Below are positions 35,573-43,325 of a stretch of 53,977 nucleotides of DNA, piece after piece; position 1 is the stretch's first letter; every line of letters begins with the position of its first letter. The stretch covers positions 1-53,977 of the forward strand of contig CAYSLJ010000024.1 in NCBI GenBank assembly GCA_964431735.1, in the 5' to 3' direction. A program made the translations under genes and the position numbers. Origin of the DNA: CALARM01 sp964431735. Its GTDB lineage: Bacteria; Vulcanimicrobiota; SpSt-956; JAKJGF01. The notes beneath the pieces are model-generated. The model did not search any database. It was given only the letters and a program-made list of their open reading frames with translations, and was not told where the DNA came from.

Positions 35573-35845
35573 TTACTTTCCAAGCATTTTCATAACAGGC
35601 TCTATAAAAGAAACAAGCTTCATAGAAATAAAAAGTGCATAAAGAGCAAGGGATTCAATAAAAGCCAGACCTATAATCATCGTAAGCTGTATTTTGGACT
35701 GAGCTTCAGGATTACGTCCTATTGCCTCCAGACCTGCTGCAATAGCTCTTGCCTGTCCGAGAGCAGCAAACATTGCACTCAATGCAATGGCAAGACCTCC
35801 AGATATAAGAGCTGCTGCTATAATTGTAGATAATCCCTGTTCCAT
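35573..35845 (-). CDS. atpE: ATP synthase F0 subunit c
   Basis: 90 residues, two membrane helices joined by the polar loop GRNPEA. The ion-binding carboxylate is Glu64 in FIESLALY. Aligning to the Ilyobacter Na+ c subunit through RNPEA places Gln31, Glu64, Ser65 and Tyr69 at the Na+-ligand positions, but Leu66 replaces the Thr. This is a partial sodium signature, so the coupling ion is uncertain. AAGGAGG precedes the ATG. Confidence 0.97.
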   Translation of the reverse strand: MEQGLSTIIAAALISGGLAIALSAMFAALGQARAIAAGLEAIGRNPEAQSKIQLTMIIGLAFIESLALYALFISMKLVSFIEPVMKMLGK

Positions 35846-35911
35846 AAGAATTCCTCCTTAAAAATTTCTTAAATGACTTTACAGTCATAACCAGTAATGA
35901 GAACCTGTATT

Positions 35912-35927
35912 CGCGTTACGCGTTACG
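35912..35927. repeat. Short CGTTACG array
   Basis: Two perfect CGTTACG units preceded by CG, in the atpB-atpE gap. Confidence 0.75.
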
Positions 35928-35997
35928 ATTCTCCATATAAATCTTTACAGGCAGTTGAAAACTACCATCACCGGTATAAGCTAAAAAATTCACCTCC

Positions 35998-36891
35998 TCA
36001 GTGGTGTTCACCTGCCATAGCTGCAATATAAGAAAAAGTTAATATAGAAAATATCAAAGCCTGAATCGCTCCGGTTAATAATCCTATTCCCATAACTATT
36101 AAAGGCAAAGGGCTCACAATAACAAGAGACATTATAGAACCTTTTGTTGCCAGGAGTTCTGTCACAACAGCTATTAAAGCTGCCAGTATGGAATGTTCTC
36201 CCATAATATTACAGAACAATCTGACTGTAAGAGAAAAAATTCTTATAAAATGTTCCAGTATATTCAAAAATAGAAAGAGTGCAGTAAGAGCAGGAGCAAG
36301 AATTACGAGAAGAACAATATTTCCTGCACTCAACGGGTTAACGAGTGTTTTCACAACCTCCGGAACAGGGCCGAGATAATGAAATAAATATTTTTTTACT
36401 CCTAAAGCCCTGATACCACAGTAATTATAATAAACTACTGCCGATACTGCCAGAGCAAGAGGGGTATTCAAATTGCCAGTAGGAGGCTGAAATATAAGAC
36501 CTGATTTTTCCTCAAACATACAATTAACACCGAATAGAGTAAATTCTTTTTCAATAGCAGGCATACCAAACATCCAGAATAATTTAAGTATGCCTCCCGG
36601 TATGACCCCAAGCCAGTTAGAAAAGAGAACAAAAAGAAATATCGTTCCTACAAGAGGAACATATTCCTTCCCTTTTGGACCTATCATATCAGTAGCAAGA
36701 TTATTCAAAAATTCCACTATAACTTCAAATATATTCTGTATTTTTGATTTTGGTAATTTTTCAAGTTTACCTGAAATAAAAAAAGCACATACTACAAGAA
36801 ATATCATAATAAGAAAGGTCATAGCTTCAACCGATATATCTATCTGAGAATGTCCCACTTTTAAAATGATATTACTGACTTCATGTTCCAA
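35998..36891 (-). CDS. atpB: ATP synthase F0 subunit a
   Basis: 297 residues. The essential Arg is in FSLTVRLFCN near 225, and GAIQALIFSILTFSYI near 275 is the conserved last helix. A loop insertion (about 100-145) makes it longer than the usual 240-280. The start is TTG at 36891, with AGGAGG 8 bases upstream. The stop follows a His-His tail. Confidence 0.95.
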   Translation of the reverse strand: MEHEVSNIILKVGHSQIDISVEAMTFLIMIFLVVCAFFISGKLEKLPKSKIQNIFEVIVEFLNNLATDMIGPKGKEYVPLVGTIFLFVLFSNWLGVIPGGILKLFWMFGMPAIEKEFTLFGVNCMFEEKSGLIFQPPTGNLNTPLALAVSAVVYYNYCGIRALGVKKYLFHYLGPVPEVVKTLVNPLSAGNIVLLVILAPALTALFLFLNILEHFIRIFSLTVRLFCNIMGEHSILAALIAVVTELLATKGSIMSLVIVSPLPLIVMGIGLLTGAIQALIFSILTFSYIAAMAGEHH

Positions 36892-36935
36892 AATTACTTC
36901 CTCCTGAAAGTTTTAGATTTTATTAAAAAATCATC

Positions 36936-37307
36936 TTACACTTTCACTATATTTTTGTTTACAATAAAGCTTTCCCATAAAAATAAAAAGAGCACAAAAT
37001 TTATACTGACAAGGAAAGATATGGCATTTAATTCAGTAAATTTCACTATAGCCCACATAAATCCTCCCAGTAAAATTAATTTTGCCGGAAGAAGTCCTAT
37101 ATAAAAGATCCGCCATATCTTATTTTTATGTTCAAAAATATTTCTCGAAAACATATAGAGAAAAGAGAAATTCAATATACTCATAAAAATTCCTGCAGAA
37201 ATTCCCCATAATATAAAGTTATCTTTTAACATAAGAGAGAGTAATGAAAAGAATAATGCTGCCACAATGGCTTTTAAAAAAATTTTTCTTAAAAGATTAT
37301 CACTCAT
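36936..37307 (-). CDS. atpI: ATP synthase subunit I (AtpI-like)
   Basis: 123 residues with four hydrophobic helices. The pattern ALFFSLLSLML, WGISAGIFMSILNF, LPAKLILLGG fits the ATP synthase I family, which helps assemble the c ring or transport Mg2+. AAGGAA precedes the ATG, and it lies directly before atpB. Confidence 0.75.
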   Translation of the reverse strand: MSDNLLRKIFLKAIVAALFFSLLSLMLKDNFILWGISAGIFMSILNFSFLYMFSRNIFEHKNKIWRIFYIGLLPAKLILLGGFMWAIVKFTELNAISFLVSINFVLFLFLWESFIVNKNIVKV

Positions 37308-37325
37308 TACTTTATTCCTTGTTAT

Positions 37326-37452
37326 CGTAATGCGTGACGCCTGATGCGTGACGCCGGGTCCGTATTACATGTTCCTGCCTGTAACTAAGAATCGTGACGC
37401 GTAAGCGTGACGCGTGACGCGGGTCTGTATTACATGTTCCTGCCTGTAATCC
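37326..37452. repeat. Tandem duplication of array plus atpZ 3' end
   Basis: Two blocks of about 60 bp (37326-37385 and 37393-37452) each consist of a CGTGACG array followed by the same roughly 30-bp sequence (GTATTACATGTTCCTGCCTG core). In the right block that sequence is the end of atpZ; in the left block it is a non-coding copy. Confidence 0.85.
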
Positions 37453-37606
37453 TGTAACCGGTTACAATCCCCAGAAAAGTAAAAGATATAATAAATACGG
37501 GATAAGTATTAAAAATTCCGTCCATATACATACCGGTTAATATTCCAAGGAGAAGAGATACAAACAATTTTGACCTGGTACGAAAAAATAATTTTATATG
37601 AGTCAT
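37430..37606 (-). CDS. atpZ: AtpZ-like small membrane protein
   Basis: 58 residues, easily missed by length cut-offs. Two membrane helices (about 14-28 and 36-51) contain the AtpZ pattern: SLLLGILTGMYMDG, then NTYPVF, then TFLGIVTGY. AtpZ pairs with AtpI, as a Ca2+/Mg2+ transporter or in c-ring assembly. It starts 14 bases after wecB and precedes atpI, its standard position at the head of the atp operon. Its last codons and stop lie in a duplicated repeat. Confidence 0.8.
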   Translation of the reverse strand: MTHIKLFFRTRSKLFVSLLLGILTGMYMDGIFNTYPVFIISFTFLGIVTGYRITGRNM

Positions 37607-37620
37607 TATCTTTAAAGTGT

Positions 37621-38766
37621 CTATTCAAAATCCGCGGGAGGACTCGAAATAAAACCGAAATAATATCTTATCGCATCGACTATTCTTCCGGCTGCATGGC
37701 CGTCACCGTAGGGATTTATAGCCCTGCTCATTCTGTTATATTCTTCATTATCATCAAGTAATCTGGCGGCTTCTTTATAAATATTATTTCTTTCTGTACC
37801 GACCAGTTTTGCTGTTCCTCTCTGAACACCTTCAGGTCTTTCGGTAGTTCTCCTTAATACCAGAACAGGTTTCCCCATAGAAGGAGCTTCTTCCTGAATA
37901 CCTCCGGAATCTGTCAGTATAATAAAACTTTTCTTCTGCAAATTAATCAGAGCAGGATAATCCATCGGTTCTACAAGGTGGATCCTGTCATGTCCTTCAA
38001 GTACAGGATATACTGTTTCTCTTACAACAGGATTTTTGTGTACGGGAAATACTATTTCCGTATCTTTATAATCATTTATAAGCTGAAGGAGAGCTTTACA
38101 GATATTCTCCATAGGTTCTCCCCAGTTTTCTCTTCTATGGGTTTCTACAAAAATTATCCTGTTTTTGCTCTGTGATATATAAGAAGGAAGATAATCTTTT
38201 TCGTCCGTCACTTTTAAAATGGAAAAAAGGGCATCTATAACGGTATTACCTGTAATAAATATACCGGAATTTATACCGCAATGTAACAGATTATTTTTTG
38301 CCTGAACGGTAGGGGCAAAATGGAGATTACATATTACACTTGCAAGGCGCCTGTTAATCTCTTCCGGGAAAGGATTGTATATATAATCTGTTCTGAGACC
38401 TGCTTCAACATGTCCTACTTTTATCTGTTGATAAAAAGCTGCAAGACTGGCAGAAAAAACTGTTGTAGTATCCCCCTGAACAAGGATCATATCAGGTTTT
38501 TCCTGTTTTAACACATCTTCCACCCCTGCAAGGGCACGACATGTTATTTCCGAAAGGCTCTGCCTATCCTGCATTATATCCAGATCATAATCAGGCTTTA
38601 TAGAAAAGAAATTCAAACACTGATCCAGCATTTCCCTGTGCTGTGCCGTAACCAGAATTTTAGAGATAATGTCATCTGGAAAATTATTTAAAGCTGAAAC
38701 TACAGGAGCCATTTTAACTGCTTCAGGTCTTGTTCCGAATATAGTTATAATTTTTATTTTTTTCAT
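37621..38766 (-). CDS. wecB: UDP-N-acetylglucosamine 2-epimerase WecB
   Basis: 381 residues. FGTRPEAVKMAPVV at the N terminus, VQGDTTTVFSAS and GHVEAGLRT near 115-125, and DSGGIQEEAPSMGKPVLV near 280 are WecB signatures. It makes UDP-ManNAc for surface polysaccharide. It starts 4 bases after the sugar-phosphate transferase gene, so both act in envelope glycan synthesis. Confidence 0.95.
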   Translation of the reverse strand: MKKIKIITIFGTRPEAVKMAPVVSALNNFPDDIISKILVTAQHREMLDQCLNFFSIKPDYDLDIMQDRQSLSEITCRALAGVEDVLKQEKPDMILVQGDTTTVFSASLAAFYQQIKVGHVEAGLRTDYIYNPFPEEINRRLASVICNLHFAPTVQAKNNLLHCGINSGIFITGNTVIDALFSILKVTDEKDYLPSYISQSKNRIIFVETHRRENWGEPMENICKALLQLINDYKDTEIVFPVHKNPVVRETVYPVLEGHDRIHLVEPMDYPALINLQKKSFIILTDSGGIQEEAPSMGKPVLVLRRTTERPEGVQRGTAKLVGTERNNIYKEAARLLDDNEEYNRMSRAINPYGDGHAAGRIVDAIRYYFGFISSPPADFE

Positions 38767-38770
38767 AATC

Positions 38771-39745
38771 TTAACGGGCTACGTAATTTAATGCCAGAGC
38801 TGCAACCCCCATAAATCCGCTGATAAGATAAATAAAGAGCACTGCCTGTCTGTGATTTAAACCAAGCTTCAGTAACTGATGGTGAAAATGTTCTTTATCA
38901 GGCTGGAAAATGGGTCTTCCTTTCAAAAATCTTCTCACTATTGCAGAGGTAGTATCAAAAATAGGTAAAGCAAATACAAGAATGGGAACGCCGAAGGCAA
39001 GAGTAGCTGTACTTTTAAGAGCACCTACTATGGAAAGAGCGGCAAGCATATAGCCTAAAAACAAAGAGCCCGTATCACCCATAAAGATCTTTGCAGGATT
39101 GAAATTATATCTTAAAAATCCACAGCAACTGCCCATTAAAGCAAGAAGTAAGATAGCCACAAGGATCTGTCCCTTCTGCATGGCAATCATAAATAAAACA
39201 AAACAGGAGATTCCAGTTACGCCTGCCAGGAGTCCATCAAGACCATCTATAAGATTAAGGGCATTGGTAAGCCCTACAACCCACAGTATTGTAAGTCCCA
39301 CACTCATCCAGGAAGGGAGAAAGAACATACCGTTAAAAGGATTGCTTAAAAATTCCACTTTAATTCCGAATAAAACTAAAATAACTGCCGCAATAATCTG
39401 TCCTGCCAGTTTTACCTTTGCAGGAAGAGCATATTTATCATCAAAAACCCCCAGGATAAGTATAAAAGTACCTCCGATAAAAAGACCGAGTAACTGTGTC
39501 CAGAGTCTTGTCATAAGAATATTTCTATCCATAATACCGAAATAAAACACCACTACAAGGGTAAGAATAAAACCGCCGTAAACGGCAAGACCTCCTGCCT
39601 GGGGCATAGGAACTTTATGAACTTTTCGCGGACTCGGAGCAGCAACTATATTGGCCCAGAAAGAAAATTTTCTGACAAGAGGGGTAAGGGCACAGCTTAT
39701 AAGAAGGGCTACCATAAAGGTAATCCCGTAACTTGCACTCAGCAT
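38771..39745 (-). CDS. Undecaprenyl-phosphate GlcNAc-1-phosphate transferase (WecA/MraY superfamily)
   Basis: 324 residues with about ten membrane helices. NALNLIDGLDGLLAG near 165 (the DDxxD/NxxD region), FMGDTGSLFLGY near 220 and the HxH-type EHFHHQLLKLG near 290 place it with WecA/TagO transferases and not MraY. It starts lipid-linked glycan assembly. AAGGAGG lies upstream of the ATG at 39745. It is the first gene of the 39-kb minus-strand block. Confidence 0.9.
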   Translation of the reverse strand: MLSASYGITFMVALLISCALTPLVRKFSFWANIVAAPSPRKVHKVPMPQAGGLAVYGGFILTLVVVFYFGIMDRNILMTRLWTQLLGLFIGGTFILILGVFDDKYALPAKVKLAGQIIAAVILVLFGIKVEFLSNPFNGMFFLPSWMSVGLTILWVVGLTNALNLIDGLDGLLAGVTGISCFVLFMIAMQKGQILVAILLLALMGSCCGFLRYNFNPAKIFMGDTGSLFLGYMLAALSIVGALKSTATLAFGVPILVFALPIFDTTSAIVRRFLKGRPIFQPDKEHFHHQLLKLGLNHRQAVLFIYLISGFMGVAALALNYVAR

Positions 39746-40378
39746 AAATAATAAGCCTCCTTATAATATAACACAACGAATTTTCAGAGCATCTTCAATG
39801 TCTCCCCTTTACTCTCGAAAAAACATTTATTTAAACTTTAAAAATGAATCTCTCCGTATACCCCCGTTATTATATCATTCTCCAGAGAAATATTCAATTC
39901 CTTTTGTAAGTTTTCACAAAACATATGAGTATATGTAAAAAGTTTTAGTATTTTATCACTGGAGAGGAAATTTGTCAAACAGGACAGGGATTTATACGAG
40001 AATCGTGACGCGTAACGCGTAACGCGTGACGGGAGGAACAGATTCTCATTCTTCGTTGTGACCGAAACGGTCATAGCTGTTTTCAGGATTGCCAGGATTT
40101 TTTCATCGGGCAAATTTTTATACTCTAATTACAAGTTATAAATGAAAATTCCTATACTCTTTAATTATAAGAAGCACTTATCTTTTGTAATTCTCTTACT
40201 GTTCTGAGCATAAGCAATTAATATTTTAATATGTTATAAAGCAGATTAAATAAGATTTTCTGACTTTTCACTTCTCACTTCAGTAATTACCAGAAAAATT
40301 ACTCTTTCTTAATCGAAGAAAAAGAAGGAAAAAGAGAAACAAAAAGAGAAAAGGATTAAGGAAAGAGGTGAATTTAAA
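39746..40378. other. Divergent intergenic region of 633 bp
   Basis: The gap between the minus-strand transferase and the plus-strand cyclophilin should contain both promoters, but I find no convincing -35/-10 pair. It contains an array plus module at 40004-40084, a 17-bp match (40141-40157) to the lpxA element, and a short TTTTCAC/TTCTCAC stretch near 40266. An open frame at 39838-40113 (minus) is judged a repeat artefact. Confidence 0.6.
40004..40084. repeat. Heptamer array with a shared unique module, second copy
   Basis: Four units (CGTGACG, CGTAACG, CGTAACG, CGTGACG) are followed by GGAGGAACAGATTCTCATTC and a further stretch ending ACGGTCAT. The same module follows a shorter array at 3395-3462 with only a few changes. 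Confidence 0.9.
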
Positions 40379-40858
40379 ATGTTCGGTTTTCTGAAAAAGA
40401 AAAAAGAAAATAACAAAGCTGAAGGCAATCTGCCTCAGGTAACAATTGTAACCGATAAAGGAGACATAGTCCTGGAGCTTTTTAAAAACGACGCACCGAA
40501 TACCGTAAAAAATTTTACGGATTTAATAAAAAAGAAATTTTATGACGGCCTTACCTTTCACAGGGTAATAGATGATTTTATGGTTCAGGGAGGATGTCCT
40601 CACGGCACGGGAACAGGAGGCCCCGGATACCAGATTAAATGTGAAATAAATAAAAGAAAACACCTGACAGGAACCCTCTCTATGGCAAATGCAGGGCCTG
40701 ATACGGGAGGAAGCCAGTTTTTTATAACTCACTCTTCTCAGCCCCACCTGGACGGAAAACATACAATTTTCGGCCATGTCATATCAGGTATGGATACAGT
40801 GATGAAAATAAAAAAAGGAGATAAAATAAAAGAAATTAAAATAGTGAAGAGTGAGTAG
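40379..40858 (+). CDS. Cyclophilin-type peptidyl-prolyl isomerase
   Basis: 159 residues, cytoplasmic, with a Lys-rich N terminus and no signal peptide. FHRVIDDFMVQGG, GGSQFFITH and HTIFGHVISG carry the catalytic Arg, Gln and Phe positions. It speeds proline isomerisation during folding. The ATG at 40379 follows AGAGGTG. The last residues (KSE) and the TAG stop are encoded by the start of a heptamer array. Confidence 0.93.
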   Translation: MFGFLKKKKENNKAEGNLPQVTIVTDKGDIVLELFKNDAPNTVKNFTDLIKKKFYDGLTFHRVIDDFMVQGGCPHGTGTGGPGYQIKCEINKRKHLTGTLSMANAGPDTGGSQFFITHSSQPHLDGKHTIFGHVISGMDTVMKIKKGDKIKEIKIVKSE

Positions 40859-40920
40859 TGAAGAGTGAAGAGAAATATATCATTTTTCACTTTTCACTTT
40901 TCACTTTTCACTTTTTTAAA
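40850..40920 (+). terminator. Heptamer-array hairpin acting as a terminator
   Basis: GTGAAGA/GTGAGTA units at the cyclophilin stop pair with four CTTTTCA units, forming a stem of about 15 bp with some G-U pairs, followed at once by TTTTTT. This is a plausible Rho-independent terminator built from repeat units. Confidence 0.6.
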
Positions 40921-40990
40921 AAACCTGGAGGACTTTTTTTAATTTTGTAGTAATTATTTACTAAAGTAAAAAAACAGGAGAACAGTAACT

Positions 40991-41437
40991 ATGGAAAACA
41001 ATTATAATATTGTCTTTCTTTTCCTCCTGGCAGGTGCTGCCATGGGACTTACCGGTATGGGACTGGCTACTCTTATAAGGCCTCATAAGCCAAACGAAAT
41101 CAAACTTGACACCTATGAATGCGGCCCGAAAACAATAGGAAAAAGCTGGATTCAGTATAATTTCAGATTTTACACCTATGTTCTGGTCTTTTTGTTATTT
41201 GACGTAGAAGTTGTTTATCTCACACCATGGGCACAGGTATTTAAAGATATCAAAGATAACGGCCTTGTTTATAAAGGTATGGAGATTTTACCGAAAGAAG
41301 TAAGCGGACTGTTTATTTTTACAGAAATGCTCATATTCCTTCTAATTCTGATTATAGGCCTCATTTACGCATGGAAAAAAGGAGGACTGGCCTGGGAAAA
41401 AGAACATAGAGAAGTCAAAAGGATGGCAGGACCGTAA
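40991..41437 (+). CDS. nuoA: NADH-quinone oxidoreductase subunit A
   Basis: 148 residues, three membrane helices. KLDTYECGP and the following FRFYTYVLVFLLFDVEVVYL are the NuoA signatures. It is a membrane-arm subunit near the quinone site. AGGAG precedes the ATG. It is the first nuo gene here. Confidence 0.95.
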   Translation: MENNYNIVFLFLLAGAAMGLTGMGLATLIRPHKPNEIKLDTYECGPKTIGKSWIQYNFRFYTYVLVFLLFDVEVVYLTPWAQVFKDIKDNGLVYKGMEILPKEVSGLFIFTEMLIFLLILIIGLIYAWKKGGLAWEKEHREVKRMAGP

Positions 41438-41484
41438 AGTCAGGAATCACGCATCAAGATATATATAATGAAGAAGGTGAAAAT

Positions 41485-41988
41485 TTGACGTCACAGGAAT
41501 TAATAAATAAAGTTAAGGAATATTTTTCTCAGGAAATTATAAAAACAGAGGAAAATTTTGATATAACCATTTATATAGAAAGTAGCAATATATTAAAGGT
41601 AATGAAAGAACTTAAAGAAAATCCTGTCTTTGATTTCAATTATCTTATGTGCCAGACAGGAGTGGATTACCCTCCGGAAAAATTCGAAATAGTCTATCAT
41701 CTCTGCTCCCTCGAAAAAAAACATCGTCTATGTGTTAAAGTCTCAGTATCAAGAGAAAATCCTTCACTTACTTCTGTATGCGATATATGGAAAGCTGCCG
41801 AATGGCATGAAAGGGAAATTTTCGATCTCTTCGGCGTTAATTTCGAAGGCAATCCCGACATGAGACGTATCCTTTTACCTGAAGATTTTACCGGCCATCC
41901 CCTGAGAAAAGATTTTAACAGCCCGGAAGTGGTACCGTCTCCAGATAAAAAAGAATTGACTAAAGCTAAAAAAGGAGATGCCCTATGA
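41485..41988 (+). CDS. nuoC: NADH-quinone oxidoreductase subunit C
   Basis: 167 residues. The C-terminal signature AAEWHEREIFDLFGV and the following HPLRKDF identify the 30-kDa subunit. The start is TTG at 41485 with AAGGTG 5 bases upstream; a nearby ATG is out of frame. It is not fused to nuoD, and its stop overlaps the nuoD start (ATGA). Confidence 0.94.
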   Translation: MTSQELINKVKEYFSQEIIKTEENFDITIYIESSNILKVMKELKENPVFDFNYLMCQTGVDYPPEKFEIVYHLCSLEKKHRLCVKVSVSRENPSLTSVCDIWKAAEWHEREIFDLFGVNFEGNPDMRRILLPEDFTGHPLRKDFNSPEVVPSPDKKELTKAKKGDAL

Positions 41989-43091
41989 GTGATATTTTAA
42001 AAACAGAAGAATTTCTTGTAAACATGGGGCCACAGCATCCTGCCACTCATGGTGTATTGAGACTCCTTCTTACACTGAACGGTGAAATCGTTGTAAGATC
42101 TGTGCCACATGTAGGATATTTACACCGTTCTACAGAAAAAATCCTGGAGAACAGAGAATATATTCAGGTTATTCCATATCTTGACAGGATGGATTATCTT
42201 GCTGCTATGTGCAATGAACTACCCTATGTTCTTGCTATGGAAAAGCTTATGAATATAGAAGTTCCGGAAAGAGCACAGACAATAAGGGTAATAATATTCG
42301 AATTAAACAGAATTGTAAGCCATGTTATGTGGTGGGGGAATTTTGGACTGGAGCTCGGTGCCTTTACTCCCATGCTCTACGGTTTCAGAGAAAGAGAAGA
42401 AGGACTCAACCTGTTTGAATCCATATCAGGCCAGAGGCTTACCTATAATTATATGAGGATAGGCGGAGTGGCAAGAGATTTACCGGAAGATTTTCCTCAA
42501 AAAGCAAAGAATTTCTTAAAGATAGTTAAAGAAAAACTCAAAGACTATGATGATCTTATTACAAACAATGTTATATTTCAACAGAGAACAAAAAATATAG
42601 GTATAATAACTCCTGAACTTGCCATAAACTATGGCCTGAGCGGCCCTATGCTGAGAGGGTCAGGTATTAAATGGGATGTAAGAAAAGGTGACCCTTACTG
42701 CGGGTATGAACATTATGATTTTGAAATACCTGCGGGAGAAAAGGGAGATGTATTTGACAGGTATATGGTAAGATACAATGAGATAATTCAGAGTTCAAGA
42801 ATAGTAGAACAGGCTCTGGAAAAACTCAAAGCAGGAGATATTATGGCAAAAATACCTAAAAAGATAGCTCCTCCGAAAGGAGAAATCTATTTCAGAGTAG
42901 AAAGCCCCAGAGGAGAACTAGGTGTTTATATTGTAAGTGACGGAGGAACAAAACCTTACAGATTTAAAGTAAGAGCACCCAGTTTCTGCAATCTGAGTAT
43001 ATCAGAAGAAGTTATGAAGAATTGTTTTATGGCAGATCTTCCTGCCATTATAGGAAGTATAGATTTTATTTTAGGTGATGTAGACAGATAA
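41985..43091 (+). CDS. nuoD: NADH-quinone oxidoreductase subunit D
   Basis: 368 residues. GPQHPATHGVLRL near the start, the quinone-site His and Tyr positions, and the canonical C terminus GDVDR are present. Homologous to the large [NiFe]-hydrogenase subunit, it forms the quinone pocket with NuoB. It is followed by 234 bases of repeats before nuoH. Confidence 0.96.
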   Translation: MSDILKTEEFLVNMGPQHPATHGVLRLLLTLNGEIVVRSVPHVGYLHRSTEKILENREYIQVIPYLDRMDYLAAMCNELPYVLAMEKLMNIEVPERAQTIRVIIFELNRIVSHVMWWGNFGLELGAFTPMLYGFREREEGLNLFESISGQRLTYNYMRIGGVARDLPEDFPQKAKNFLKIVKEKLKDYDDLITNNVIFQQRTKNIGIITPELAINYGLSGPMLRGSGIKWDVRKGDPYCGYEHYDFEIPAGEKGDVFDRYMVRYNEIIQSSRIVEQALEKLKAGDIMAKIPKKIAPPKGEIYFRVESPRGELGVYIVSDGGTKPYRFKVRAPSFCNLSISEEVMKNCFMADLPAIIGSIDFILGDVDR

Positions 43092-43094
43092 TTT

Positions 43095-43200
43095 TGACCA
43101 GGATTTATAGGATTTATGGGATTACCAGGATGATAAATAGAATTACTTTACTTAAAAGTTCTAATCCCGGTAATTATTTAATCCCGAAAATCCCGATCAA
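43095..43200. repeat. AGGATTTATAGG-type inverted repeat
   Basis: GGATTTATAGGATTTATGGG with ATTACCAGGAT at the left faces AATCCCGGTAATTATTTAATC and AAAATCCCGATC at the right. It is an imperfect large hairpin directly downstream of nuoD. Confidence 0.7.
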
Positions 43201-43209
43201 AAACAAAGT

Positions 43210-43252
43210 TTTAGATAAAAATTAAGTAGAGGCAGTTTATCTAAATAATTTA
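43210..43252 (+). promoter_or_regulatory. Conserved hairpin element upstream of nuoH
   Basis: TTTAGATAAA (43210-43219) pairs perfectly with TTTATCTAAA (43236-43245) around AATTAAGTAGAGGCAG, and TAATTTA follows. It is in the same orientation relative to the downstream gene as the lpxA and atpA copies. Confidence 0.75.
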
Positions 43253-43254
43253 AT

Positions 43255-43275
43255 CGTGACGTGCAACGCGTGACG
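43255..43275. repeat. CGTNACG heptamer array
   Basis: Units CGTGACG, TGCAACG, CGTGACG immediately after the hairpin element, in the nuoD-nuoH gap. Confidence 0.8.
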
Positions 43276-43325
43276 GGTGGGAAAAATCCGGTTACAAGAA
43301 TCTTTAAAAATTTTAGGAGAAGATT

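Noticed and set aside
105..40031. CRISPR array
   Set aside because: The repeats are 7 bp and contiguous without spacers, and no cas genes are present.
39838..40113. 91-residue open frame on the minus strand upstream of the WecA-like gene
   Set aside because: Its N-terminal third is the dispersed repeat module and the rest has no family features or convincing ribosome-binding site.
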